Shown one piece after another: positions 1 through 8,829 of a stretch of 64,000 nucleotides of DNA. This DNA comes from Anabaena subtropica FACHB-260. GTDB lineage: Bacteria; Cyanobacteriota; Cyanobacteriia; Cyanobacteriales; Nostocaceae. The translations under genes were made by a program, and so were the position numbers. Every line of letters starts with the position of its first letter. Position 1 is the stretch's first letter. Where the stretch lies: positions 62,001-126,000 of the forward strand of contig NZ_JACJRF010000006.1 of assembly GCF_014697105.1 (NCBI RefSeq), read 5' to 3'. The notes below the pieces were generated by a model, which was not told the origin of the DNA, did no database searches, and saw nothing but the letters and a program-made list of their open reading frames with translations.

Positions 1-744
1 TAAACGCGCTTCTAGGAAAGCGGCGATCGCCAGTAAGGCGATGGGATCTGTAACTAAATCACAAATTCTCAATTCTAGGCGATTCAAATCATAGGGACGG
101 CGATCGCCATTTGGGCGTACGGATACCCACAAGTGACGGACGTTTTGCATTGTCCCCATAGCCAATTGCTGTTCTACCCATTCAATATGATGGGTATGGC
201 TGGTAAATAGTGGGACGTGGTTTGGTGTTTGGGGGAAAAGACCCCAACGGGTGGAGTGATAACCTGTTGCTTTGCCATCTATGAAGGGAGATGAGGCACT
301 TAAGGCTAAAAATAATGGTGCTTCTACACGGATTAACCGACAAGCCCGCATTAACACTTCTGGATCATCGATACCTACGTTGATATGAACACTGGCGGTA
401 ACTACTTGTGTACCGTACGTTTGCTCAATATAGTCATGATATGGGTTGGCTGGGTCGGAGCGGAAAAAGCGATCGCTTCCGCCCAAAGACAAAGTACTCC
501 CAGGAACGAGAGTATAATCACCCAGTTGCTGGAGATAGTTTCTTAATTCGCGCCGGGGACGAAGTAAAGCACACAATAGACTTTCATAGCTTGGCAATGG
601 ACTGGTTGTGTATTCTACGTTGCGGCTATCTGGTTCTCTTACAAACCCGTCCAGCTTGCTCACAATTTTATCCGAGAGACCGACGATTTCACCTTGAGGC
701 GTGCCGGTGTACATTTCAATTTCAAAGCCTTTTAATAAGACCAC
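1..744 (-). CDS. gshA: Glutamate-cysteine ligase, cyanobacterial type (3'-truncated by window edge)
   Basis: This enzyme joins glutamate and cysteine to make gamma-glutamylcysteine, the first step of glutathione synthesis in the cytosol. The 248 codons visible read VVLLKGFEIEMYTGTPQG at the N-terminus and continue with YTTSPLPSYE, VPGSTLSLGG and TASVHINVGIDDP, which I recognise from the cyanobacterial GshA family. The frame reaches position 1 without a stop, so roughly the last third lies outside the window. I chose the GTG at 742-744 because an AGGAG-like Shine-Dalgarno sequence lies just upstream and no in-frame ATG precedes the conserved start. It stands alone; the next gene upstream (1255-2187) has the same orientation but is 510 bases away. 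Glutathione-linked enzymes also occur at 13391, 15073 and 25094. Confidence 0.87.
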   Translation of the reverse strand, partial: MVLLKGFEIEMYTGTPQGEIVGLSDKIVSKLDGFVREPDSRNVEYTTSPLPSYESLLCALLRPRRELRNYLQQLGDYTLVPGSTLSLGGSDRFFRSDPANPYHDYIEQTYGTQVVTASVHINVGIDDPEVLMRACRLIRVEAPLFLALSASSPFIDGKATGYHSTRWGLFPQTPNHVPLFTSHTHHIEWVEQQLAMGTMQNVRHLWVSVRPNGDRRPYDLNRLELRICDLVTDPIALLAIAAFLEARL

Positions 745-1254
745 TTCCTTCTCCTGCGGCTCTCCCAGCCTCTAAATTGTATCGAAGTTAGACAATCCTT
801 AAAATCAACATTCGGGCAAATTTAAAGTTAAGAATTATGGAACCTTAGACCGAAGTTTTTCAGCGTTTGACTCTACCCAACGAGTGCTGTGAATGTTAAG
901 GGTCTGGATAATTGCCTAATCCGTCACCCCTCATTCGCAACTAACATATAATTCTGACGAATTTCCTCATCTAAAACTGATGAGAAAATTTGAGCTTTTG
1001 ATATTGACAATAAACAGTATTGATGATTGACAAATTCAAAAATCTATCAGCCAGGATAATTACAATCAGGGGCATCAGCTAAACTAAAGAACTTAGGTAA
1101 CTGTGATTTTGCTGTGTAGAACTAGATTTTACCTAGAAAAAAACCAGTGTTATCCAAAACGAAGTTTTCCCAACAGTTACTTATGTATGGCTTAATACTA
1201 ACGTTTTATACAGCTTAAAAATTATGGTGTAATCCATATTCTCATAAAATTGTA
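745..1254. other. Intergenic region, no gene seen
   Basis: This 510-base AT-rich stretch lies upstream of gshA and downstream of the HDAC-family gene. I find no coding frame of family character on either strand. The only structure I see is a 12-bp inverted repeat (960-971 with 979-990, one mismatch, 7-base loop), which could end transcripts coming from the HDAC-family gene although it has no clean T run. The gshA promoter must lie here but I cannot place it. Confidence 0.5.
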
Positions 1255-2187
1255 TCAAAGCCTGTATTGGCGATAGACCTGGCTAGCAGCACGATGTACT
1301 AGGGAATGTCGCCAAACTAGTGATGTCATATCATCAGCGTAACCACCACCAATGACGCAGGCGACGGGGTAGCCTGTACCTACACAGGTACTCAAAACCT
1401 GCATTTCCCGACGGAAAATTCCCGTATCAGTTAAGGCTAGTTTACCTAAGCGATCGCCTATATGCGGATCAACGCCAGCATCATAAAATACTAAGTCTGG
1501 TTTGATATCTGACAGCAAATCTGGTAAGTAAATCGCCAAGGTTTGTAGGTAAGCGTCATCTTCCATTCCCACAGGTAGGGGAACATCTAAATCACTATGT
1601 TGCTTAGTTCCAGGGAAGTTGACTTCACAGTGCATGGAGAATGTAAATACACTGTCATCATCTTGAAAAATAAACGCCGTACCGTCTCCTTGATGGACAT
1701 CCAAATCCACAATCAAGATTTTTTGCGCGAGTCCCTGTTTTTGGAGAACACGACAGGCGATCGCTAAATCGTTGAAAATACAAAAACCAGAACCATAACT
1801 GGGAAAAGCATGATGAGTACCACCGGCTGTATTGCAAGCTAAACCTTGGCTAAGTGCTAACTGTGCTGTAAGTATCGTTCCACCCACGGCTATGCAGGTA
1901 CGATTTGCTAACCCTGGACTCCACGGTAAACCAATACGACGCTGTGCTTTAGCATCTAGTGTCCCTTGACAGTAGGCTTGCACATAGTCTGGGGTGTGAA
2001 CTAATTCGATTAATTCTTGGGGTGGAAGTGCTGGGTGATGAAATTGATTGGTTTGCGCCACACCATCATTTAACAGCAATTCGTAAAGTTTTTTAAACTT
2101 TGGCATCGGGAAACGATGACCTTCAGGTAGTGGTGCGACATAATCCGGGTGATAAATAATTGGCAATTCCATGTTATTTATTTTCAC
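1255..2187 (-). CDS. Histone deacetylase-family (AcuC/HDAC fold) zinc amidohydrolase
   Basis: Members of this arginase/deacetylase fold remove acyl groups from acetylated lysine, polyamines or small molecules using one Zn ion. In this 310-residue protein the signature blocks are all present: the paired histidines in AGGTHHA (about residues 121-127), the zinc-binding DLDVHQGDGT (161-170, with D161, D163 and H165) and YDAGVDPH (235-242). The catalytic set therefore looks intact. The length fits a single-domain bacterial member. ATG at codon 6 (MELPIIYHP) is an equally possible start, as the family usually begins close to IIYHPDY. The substrate in cyanobacteria is not known. It stands as a single gene with long flanks on both sides. 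Confidence 0.88.
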   Translation of the reverse strand: MKINNMELPIIYHPDYVAPLPEGHRFPMPKFKKLYELLLNDGVAQTNQFHHPALPPQELIELVHTPDYVQAYCQGTLDAKAQRRIGLPWSPGLANRTCIAVGGTILTAQLALSQGLACNTAGGTHHAFPSYGSGFCIFNDLAIACRVLQKQGLAQKILIVDLDVHQGDGTAFIFQDDDSVFTFSMHCEVNFPGTKQHSDLDVPLPVGMEDDAYLQTLAIYLPDLLSDIKPDLVFYDAGVDPHIGDRLGKLALTDTGIFRREMQVLSTCVGTGYPVACVIGGGYADDMTSLVWRHSLVHRAASQVYRQYRL

Positions 2188-2819
2188 CCAAATACCGATA
2201 CTAAAGATATCAGACTCATGTTTGATTTCTGAAAACCCAAATCATTTAGTATTTTGATACAAAATTTCTGGCAAAATCTAAGCATAAATATTTATAAGAT
2301 AGTCATTGCCGACCCTATATTCCAAAAATAAAATACTAATTTTATATATCAATTTATTTTAGAAATCACCATGAATCTCCTTTAAAAAAGGGTGACAAAT
2401 TAGCACTTAACTTGATTGCTAAAAATACGTTTTTGTTAAGAATTGACAATTAAAGAATAAATAATTAAATGAAAGTGAGTAAACACTTTTGCAAATGTTA
2501 ATGAATAGAGGAATAATTAATATTTTTTTAGGTGAACAGGTAGATATTACCTAAATTTACAGCCAATTAATTTTAAAATAAACCGTGAAAACAAAAGTTA
2601 ATAATTATCCAATTATTCAGTATAAATTTTGCAACCAAATATTCTTCATAGCATACCTTTTAGGGTAGTAGCGATCGCCATATTAAACTTATTTTTTTTC
2701 ATTTCTTCTCATAAGAAAACCTTAGTTTATCCTTAACACAAATAACTGAAATATTCTCCATAATAGCTATCAACTAATCTGCTGTTAATGGCTTTTATTC
2801 CAAAACTAAGGAGAATGTA
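2188..2819. other. Intergenic region between divergent genes, AT-rich
   Basis: These 632 bases separate two divergently transcribed genes, so both promoters must be here. The sequence is very AT-rich and I see no coding frame. It holds one HIP1-like GCGATCGCC near 2671 and, close to the rightward gene, a pair of CTTA-type repeats described separately. AAGGAGAATGTA immediately before 2820 is a good ribosome binding site and decides the GTG start of the next gene. Confidence 0.5.
2721..2739 (+). promoter_or_regulatory. Possible degenerate Pho box (direct repeats CTTAGTTT / CTTAACAC)
   Basis: Two 8-base units, CTTAGTTT (2721-2728) and CTTAACAC (2732-2739), are spaced by three bases about 80 bases upstream of the PhoX-like gene. 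Cyanobacterial PhoB boxes are tandem CTTAA-type octamers in which the last unit is set off by three bases. The expected first unit (2713-2720) is poor, so this is suggestive only. Confidence 0.3.
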
Positions 2820-4076
2820 GTGAGCTTATCGAGACGTGAATTTTTTACACTAGCCGCCACGGGATCTGCGGGTGCTGCACTCTTATCTCCATTGCAGGCT
2901 TTTTATGCTAAACGAACTCTAGCAGCAGGCCCTTACGGTGCGCTTCAATCTGACCCTCTCGGTGTACTAGACTTACCAGCCGGATTCTCTTATGTGAGAT
3001 TGTCTGAAACAGGACAAACCATGACCGATGGCTACAAAGTTCCAGGTGGACACGATGGTATGGGAGCATTTGCAGGAGCTAATGGCTCGACAATTCTCAT
3101 CCGTAACCACGAACTCAATCCAGCATCAAGTACAAGTGTTGGCGCACCTAGCTCTAAAAAATACGATACTCAAGGTAAAGGTGGCACCACAACTTTAGTA
3201 GTTAGTTCCAATCGCACTTTAATAAGTCACTACGGTTCTTTAGCTGGTACTTACCGTAACTGCGCTGGTGGACCAACCCCTTGGGGATCTTGGCTCAGTT
3301 GTGAAGAAAGTTTTGAAACAGGTAACAAAAAACATGGCTACGTATTTGAGGTTCCTAGTAGTGCAACTGGATTCGTAACACCTGTAGCCCTGGTAGCGAT
3401 GGGTAGATTTAATCACGAAGCAGCAGCAGTAGACCCCAATACAGGCTATGTCTATATGACCGAAGACCGCAGTGATGGCTTGTTATATCGCTTTGTACCT
3501 AATCAAAGAAATAACTTGAGTGCAGGAGGTACACTGTCTGCTTTGAGAATCATCTCAAAACCTAAAGCAAACACCACAACAGGGTTTACAGTGGGTCAAG
3601 CTCATGCAGTAGATTGGGTACCAATTACTAACCCCAATCCTTCGAATGATACGGTAAGGGTTGCAGGCTTTAATTCAGGAGCCGCTAAATTTGCTCGTGG
3701 TGAAGGAATTTTCTATAGCAATGGAGATATTTATTTCTGTTGTACCAGTGGCGGTAGTGCTGGAGTAGGTCAAGTCTGGCGTTATACCCTTGCTACTCAA
3801 ACACTGCGATTATACATACAACCCAATAATGCCAGTATTCTAGATTTTCCTGATAACATTGTCGTTGCGCCCAACGGTGATTTGTTCATCTGTGAGGACG
3901 GTGGCGGTACTGACTTTGTTGTAGGTATTACGCCAAGTGGCTCACTCTATAAGTTTGCTCGCAATGCGTTGAACTCAAATGAGTTAACTGGGGTTTGTTT
4001 CTCACCCAATGGACAAACCATGTTTGTGAATATGCAATCACCAGGAATTACCTTTGCTATATCAGGGCCTTGGTAA
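2820..4076 (+). CDS. Tat-exported PhoX/DUF839-family protein (putative phosphatase)
   Basis: PhoX proteins are secreted beta-propeller phosphomonoesterases that depend on Ca and Fe and release phosphate from organic esters. The N-terminus SRREFFTLAATGSAGAALL carries a twin-arginine motif followed by a hydrophobic stretch, so export in folded form through Tat is likely. Family-like blocks are SCEESFETG, NHEAAAVDPNTGYVYMTEDRSDG, FARGEGIFYSNG and FICEDGGGTD. At 418 residues it is shorter than classic PhoX, so phosphatase activity is inferred from the family and not certain. The start is GTG at 2820, preceded by AAGGAGAATGTA. A weak Pho-box-like repeat lies upstream. It is transcribed alone and faces the next gene convergently. 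Confidence 0.8.
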   Translation: MSLSRREFFTLAATGSAGAALLSPLQAFYAKRTLAAGPYGALQSDPLGVLDLPAGFSYVRLSETGQTMTDGYKVPGGHDGMGAFAGANGSTILIRNHELNPASSTSVGAPSSKKYDTQGKGGTTTLVVSSNRTLISHYGSLAGTYRNCAGGPTPWGSWLSCEESFETGNKKHGYVFEVPSSATGFVTPVALVAMGRFNHEAAAVDPNTGYVYMTEDRSDGLLYRFVPNQRNNLSAGGTLSALRIISKPKANTTTGFTVGQAHAVDWVPITNPNPSNDTVRVAGFNSGAAKFARGEGIFYSNGDIYFCCTSGGSAGVGQVWRYTLATQTLRLYIQPNNASILDFPDNIVVAPNGDLFICEDGGGTDFVVGITPSGSLYKFARNALNSNELTGVCFSPNGQTMFVNMQSPGITFAISGPW

Positions 4077-4120
4077 AGTTTAGTCACTATTAGCAAGGCC
4101 ATTACCTAATAAATAGGCTC

Positions 4121-4882
4121 TTATTCTATACCTTGTTTACGCTTAAGAGCAAAACCTGAGCCTACTACGCTTAATAGGGTCAAAAAACTAGTAATAGAAG
4201 TGGGTTCAGGAACTCCCTTGGTAATAGGGGTTTGACGAATTGTAAAAGCATCGTAAAAGTTATTGCCATCTAAATCATCAGGCACATCAATAGAAAAAGT
4301 GAAGTTTACAGATTCGCCAGGAGCGACTGTTCCACCCAACCATTGGAGATTGTAGGAACCATCCTGAAGCACTTGGGCAAATCTCGATGAGGTTGGCGGT
4401 ACATCAGAACCCAAACCGTTGAAGTCAAAATCTGGAATGGCAAAGCCAAAAGGTACAAGAATTAACTCAGGTGGTGCAAAATTATCGTTAATTCCAAAAC
4501 CTATCTGAAATTTAAAGCCGTTCCAAATAGAACTTGTATTATTTACAACTGTTTCGGTAATAAAATACTCTGTTGTTCCTCCGGAAGGACTAACAAACAA
4601 CTGAGTATCAATTGGCGCTATGGCTTGAAAATTTTTAGGGCTACAAGATAGACCGGGAAAATTTAGAATCTGATTTGGACTAGGAGTTATGCTGTTGTCG
4701 TTATTGGGGGATGGCGTAGCCACAGGAGTTTGCACTTGTGGACAGAATAGACCAACTTGGCCTGGGCCTGTTGGTGGGCTTATATCTGTAATAGTTCGTG
4801 CTTGTGATGTACCACCGAAGTATACAGAAATTACCAAGGTAGTAATCAGAGTTCTACTGATTTCTTTAACTTTTTGATACAT
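4121..4882 (-). CDS. PEP-CTERM sorted secreted protein
   Basis: This 253-residue protein starts with a hydrophobic export signal (TLITTLVISVYFGGTSQA) and ends with the short sorting tail VPEPTSITSFLTLLSVVGSG then ALKRKQ. That is the PEP-CTERM pattern: a VPEP motif, one membrane-spanning helix and a basic end that exosortase processes. The middle contains extended beta-like sequence (VNNTSSIWNGFKFQIGFG, APGESVNFTFSIDVPDD) that looks like an immunoglobulin-like or adhesive extracellular domain. Such proteins usually end up in the outer envelope or extracellular polysaccharide. No specific function can be read. A 3' neighbour on the other strand ends 44 bases away, so the two genes converge. Confidence 0.8.
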   Translation of the reverse strand: MYQKVKEISRTLITTLVISVYFGGTSQARTITDISPPTGPGQVGLFCPQVQTPVATPSPNNDNSITPSPNQILNFPGLSCSPKNFQAIAPIDTQLFVSPSGGTTEYFITETVVNNTSSIWNGFKFQIGFGINDNFAPPELILVPFGFAIPDFDFNGLGSDVPPTSSRFAQVLQDGSYNLQWLGGTVAPGESVNFTFSIDVPDDLDGNNFYDAFTIRQTPITKGVPEPTSITSFLTLLSVVGSGFALKRKQGIE

Positions 4883-5388
4883 AACTTAGTTAGGAAAAAT
4901 TCAGCCAGAAGAATTGTACCAACTACCAACGTAATAACTTAATTTTTTATACGTACTCATAAATAAATATGTCTTTAGGTTAAGAAAATCCAAATAAATC
5001 AGATTTTGTTTCTCTTAATCTGGACAATTTCTAAAAATTCGCCCAAAAATGTCCAGATTTTGTATTTAGGGCTACATCTGCCAAACCAAAGACTAAAGTC
5101 CTTACTACAAGCTCATTGAACCAGCAAAGTTAGCGTGACAATTTATTGATATAAGATAAGCCTTGTAACTTCATATAAAAATGATCTGCCTGATCCTTGC
5201 AAGCGTCAGATAGAATTTCTCTATAGGATTCATCTTGATTTCTGAAATTTGGATTTCTCTAGTATTCATTTCCATAAAAAGGGAGTTGCTTTTTTTGCAT
5301 CTAGCCCCTAACAATATATAAATGTTCTGTGAGTGTGCAGAGCAATCTTGCAATTACAGATATTTTCTTAGATCAAAAGTTAAAGTTA
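4883..5388. other. Intergenic region with inverted repeats
   Basis: This stretch separates the PEP-CTERM gene from the divergent channel gene. It contains a perfect 10-bp inverted repeat, AATCTGGACA at 5027-5036 with TGTCCAGATT at 5050-5059, and near 5085-5105 the phrase GACTAAAGTCCTTACTAC, which looks like half of a dispersed palindromic repeat seen more fully at 23104-23147. Small reading frames here show no family resemblance. Confidence 0.45.
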
Positions 5389-6417
5389 ATGATGATGGAA
5401 TGGATTTTATCTCTAGGATTTCTCGCATTTGGTTTAATAATGGGAGTAATTAGTGAAAAATTTATATTTAAAAAAATAAAGGCATTCGCGCTTAAAAAAG
5501 AAATTCCTGGGAGCTACATAATTTTCCATTCTCTGCAACGTATGCCCTTAATTTGGTTTTTACTTGCAGGACTTTCAGCAGCAATTATTAGTGCGCCTCT
5601 CAGGCCAGATGTGAGTACTTTGCTGCAAAAGATTATTAAAATTGCCTTTCTATCATCATTTACATTAGTTTTAGCTAATCTGATTTCAGGTTTTGTGAAA
5701 TTATATACTCACAAAACTGCAAAAGCTACAACATCACTAATTGCTAACCTTGCCAAGGCTGCTGTTTTGGGTTTGGGGGCATTAGTTTTATTACAAACAT
5801 TAGGTATTGCAATTACGCCGATTGTGACCACTTTAGGCGTTGGTGGTTTAGCAGTTGGTTTAGCACTACAAGATACACTAGCTAATTTGTTTTCCGGTTT
5901 TTATTTAATTATTTCTAAGCAAGTGAGAACTGGAGATTATGTCAAACTAGATGCTGGGCAAGAAGGGTATGTTACAGATATTTCTTGGCGTAATACTACA
6001 ATTAGAGAGTTGAGTAACAATGTGATTATTGTTCCCAATTCTAACTTGGCATCTGCGATTTTTACGAACTATCATCTACCAGCAAAAGAAATCACGTTAA
6101 CAATAGATGTGGGTGTTAGTTATGATAGTGATTTAGACGCGGTAGAAAAAGTAACTGTAGAAGTTGCCAAAGAAGTCATGAGAGAAATTGCCTCAGAATT
6201 ACTAGACAATGAACCTTATATTAGATTTCATACTTTTGGTGATTTTAGTATAGATTTTACGTTGTATATGCGCGTTAGTGAATATTTTGATCAGCGTATT
6301 GGCAAACATTTATTTATAAAAAAACTGCATAAACGTTATCAGAAAGCAGGAATTTCTATTCCTTTTCCTATTAGAGAACTATATTTTCCAGGAAACATTA
6401 ATAATAATGGTGGATGA
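5389..6417 (+). CDS. Small-conductance mechanosensitive channel, MscS family
   Basis: MscS channels open under membrane tension and let solutes out during osmotic downshock. The protein has about four hydrophobic helices, then the pore-lining helix and the beta domain: TLGVGGLAVGLALQDTLANL is the glycine/alanine-rich TM3, followed by FSGFYLIISKQVRTGDYV and the cytoplasmic DISWRNTTIRELSNNVIIVPNS. These are characteristic of the family. The frame is open from GTG 5329, but the ATG cluster at 5389-5397 (MMMEWILSL) starts right at the first membrane helix and is my choice. A strong hairpin after the gene (6425-6462) marks its end. Confidence 0.88.
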   Translation: MMMEWILSLGFLAFGLIMGVISEKFIFKKIKAFALKKEIPGSYIIFHSLQRMPLIWFLLAGLSAAIISAPLRPDVSTLLQKIIKIAFLSSFTLVLANLISGFVKLYTHKTAKATTSLIANLAKAAVLGLGALVLLQTLGIAITPIVTTLGVGGLAVGLALQDTLANLFSGFYLIISKQVRTGDYVKLDAGQEGYVTDISWRNTTIRELSNNVIIVPNSNLASAIFTNYHLPAKEITLTIDVGVSYDSDLDAVEKVTVEVAKEVMREIASELLDNEPYIRFHTFGDFSIDFTLYMRVSEYFDQRIGKHLFIKKLHKRYQKAGISIPFPIRELYFPGNINNNGG

Positions 6418-6424
6418 GGCAAAA

Positions 6425-6462
6425 AAGTAAAAGGTAAAATTATGTGTATTTACCTTTTACTT
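6425..6462. terminator. Bidirectional hairpin terminator
   Basis: A perfect 14-bp stem, AAGTAAAAGGTAAA (6425-6438) and its complement (6449-6462), with a 10-base loop is followed by AATTTTTA on the plus strand and preceded by AAAA, which reads as T on the minus strand. It sits between two convergent genes and can serve both. Confidence 0.7.
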
Positions 6463-6511
6463 AATTTTTATGATAAGCGCGATATCACAGCTCTGAAAAT
6501 TTAGAAATTAT

Positions 6512-8560
6512 CTATCTTCTGCGACCAGGAGTCCGTCCGCCTTCATCGTTACTACCACCGTGGGGACGGGAATTACCAGGGTCGCAACCTTCAGAACCAT
6601 TGCCAATTCCCTGGTTACAGTTGCGACGCACTTTTCTGTCATCATCGTTATCGTCGTCATCATCGTTATTGTCGTCGTCATCGTTATCGTCGTCGTCATC
6701 ATCGTCATCGTCGTCATCGTCATCAATTCCAACTTCAGCTCGTTGCTCTGTTTCTTCTACAGCATACTGAGAAGATATATCTGCCACTTCGCCAGTGCTG
6801 ACTAATGACTTGTAAATTAAAGCACAAACTTCGGCTCTAGTTGCCACCTTGTCAGGATTAAGAGAACGGACGTTAGGATAATTAACTACAATACCCCTTG
6901 TGGTAAGTGCAGCGATCGCACTACGAACATCACTACGAATGGTAGCAGCATCGCTGTAAGCTACTAAAATTGATTCTGTAGAACCACTGAAAGTATAATT
7001 AAGTCCTCGTGCCAAGGCTAACAAGACTTCTAGACGAGAAAGGCTTTGGCTGGGGTTGAATGTATTACCAGACACTCCTAAAAAGCCTGTGGAGTATGCT
7101 TGGCGAATGGAATTATAAGCCCAGTGTCTAGTCGAAACATCTTTGAAGCTAATGGCATTGCGGACTTGTGACTTAGTGAAGGCTTGACTAATCATCGCCG
7201 CAAATTGGGCGCGAGTTAGTTGTTCATCGGGGCGGAAATTACCATCGGGAAAACCTTGGATAATTTGTAAAGCTGCCAATTCCGAAATAAAATCATTAGC
7301 CCAATGATTGCGGGCAACATCGGTAAACTTTACTTGAATACCATTGGCGACACCCACTTCTCTATAACTCATCATCATCTGGCTGAGATTATAGGTATAA
7401 CTGTCATCATCGCTGACCTGATTTAGTTGTACCAATCGACCGGGTTCAACCTTCAAAGCTTCAGCTAAGTTGTAACTAAAAACACTAACGGTCTGATTTA
7501 CTAAAGCAAAACTACCCGTAGTAAAAGAGGTAGGATAAACGCTATTTGTCGCAACCGTGGAGAAATTTTCGGTTTGGAACTGACTAGTAGTGATTGATTG
7601 GGAACTATTAAGAAATGTCACCCGTTCGCCGCTAACTTTGGTGAAATAGTCGTAAGAAGTGCTACCCGCATCAATCATGCCATCTTGATTGACATCAGCA
7701 CCATATACAGTGCGAACTACCTGATATTCTGTTGGATCGGCAGACATAATCAGGTTAACGGCTGTATGTGCTGATAATAATTCAAATTCGCTATAGCCAA
7801 TAAAGCGGTTTTGCATATCATACAGGCGAACGACTACGCGATCGCCTGCTTTTAATCCTTTGACAAATTTTGCTTTCTGCTTGACTTTATACTTGTAATC
7901 ACCTAAAAACCTTTCTTTTAAGTAACCTTTTTGACGTTTTCCCTTAAAGGAAACACGAGCAACCACATCGGAAAAGTTACCAGCAGGCTGCAAAATTGCC
8001 AAGCTAAAACCAGTCTTTTTCCCTGCCACTGAAGTACTAGCGGTACTAGCTTGAGTAGTGCGTTGTACTGTAGTGGTACTGCTAGTTGTTTGTTGGGAAG
8101 TAGTTTCCTGACTAGCTATCATGCGGGTCACAAACTGAGTAGCTCCGTCATCAAATTTGGCAACTTTACCAGATGTGTCAGTACGATACACCCAAATTTG
8201 CTTGTCTTGAGCAGCAATTACTTGCCAACCTTTTACCATTGCTTGACTACAGGTGGCGGCTGCTTCCAAACCCAAACAACCGTCTGACCAACTCTGCTCT
8301 TGAGCGTGAATGATACGTAACGTTGAGATGTTTAACCCTGTACGTTGAGAAATATTTTGGAGAACAGCTACTCTGACAGATTCTGGCAAACGGCTGGTTT
8401 CACCGTTGGTAGATTCATTTGCTAAAAGTTGTTGAGCTACGGTTGTAGAGACACCTGGAACTGCATAAGCAGACAATATGGGAGAAAAAATTGTTATCGA
8501 AGTAGCAGCTAAAAAGACTTTGCTGAAACGAGCTAGAGAACTTGGATTTGCGTATTTCAT
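6512..8560 (-). CDS. SLH-domain surface protein with C-terminal poly-Asp tract
   Basis: The protein begins with an export signal (KVFLAATSITIFSPILSAYA) and carries S-layer homology modules that bind peptidoglycan-linked polymer: FTDVARNHWANDFISELAAL with GNFRPDEQLTRAQFAAMI (about residues 408-450), FKDVSTRHWAYNSIRQAY with LSRLEVLLALARGL (about 472-515) and a weaker third copy ending VATRAEVCALIYKSLV. Near the C-terminus (about 613-641) is a run of 29 residues made only of Asp (25) and Asn (4), then a basic, Gly-rich end. The N-terminal half contains a Thr/Ser/Gln-rich linker around TTSQQTTSSTTTV. I chose ATG 8560 over TTG 8590 because it leads straight into the signal peptide. It probably anchors in the cell wall; the acidic run could bind Ca. 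Confidence 0.85.
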   Translation of the reverse strand: MKYANPSSLARFSKVFLAATSITIFSPILSAYAVPGVSTTVAQQLLANESTNGETSRLPESVRVAVLQNISQRTGLNISTLRIIHAQEQSWSDGCLGLEAAATCSQAMVKGWQVIAAQDKQIWVYRTDTSGKVAKFDDGATQFVTRMIASQETTSQQTTSSTTTVQRTTQASTASTSVAGKKTGFSLAILQPAGNFSDVVARVSFKGKRQKGYLKERFLGDYKYKVKQKAKFVKGLKAGDRVVVRLYDMQNRFIGYSEFELLSAHTAVNLIMSADPTEYQVVRTVYGADVNQDGMIDAGSTSYDYFTKVSGERVTFLNSSQSITTSQFQTENFSTVATNSVYPTSFTTGSFALVNQTVSVFSYNLAEALKVEPGRLVQLNQVSDDDSYTYNLSQMMMSYREVGVANGIQVKFTDVARNHWANDFISELAALQIIQGFPDGNFRPDEQLTRAQFAAMISQAFTKSQVRNAISFKDVSTRHWAYNSIRQAYSTGFLGVSGNTFNPSQSLSRLEVLLALARGLNYTFSGSTESILVAYSDAATIRSDVRSAIAALTTRGIVVNYPNVRSLNPDKVATRAEVCALIYKSLVSTGEVADISSQYAVEETEQRAEVGIDDDDDDDDDDDDDNDDDDNNDDDDDNDDDRKVRRNCNQGIGNGSEGCDPGNSRPHGGSNDEGGRTPGRRR

Positions 8561-8829
8561 CTCACATCGTACCAAATGGCTAAAAGTCAAGGAAAATTCA
8601 TCTTTCCTTGATTTATTAATCCCTTTGTGAAGATAAAACTAACATCTGACTCGCATATCACATTTTCATAGGGGTTTAGAGGTTAGAGTCATATATTCAT
8701 TTAGAAACTTTGTGTAATTTATATGACAACTTTTCTATGATTTCTGGTGTAAAAACCACTGTTTGCCGCAAATTCTCGGAGGTAAGAGGCTTTAATATAT
8801 AAAGAAATAGTTTAGAAAACTTAATAATA

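Noticed and set aside
408-791. 127-codon plus-strand frame opposite gshA
   Set aside because: It is the shadow of the gshA reading frame, whose minus-strand product is clearly recognisable.
5171-5353. 60-codon minus-strand frame upstream of the MscS gene
   Set aside because: It has no ribosome site, no family resemblance and overlaps the channel gene's leader.
6508-6805. Open frames overlapping the poly-Asp end of the SLH gene on both strands
   Set aside because: They come from the low-complexity GAT/GAC run and read as Met/Thr or Val/Ile-rich nonsense.
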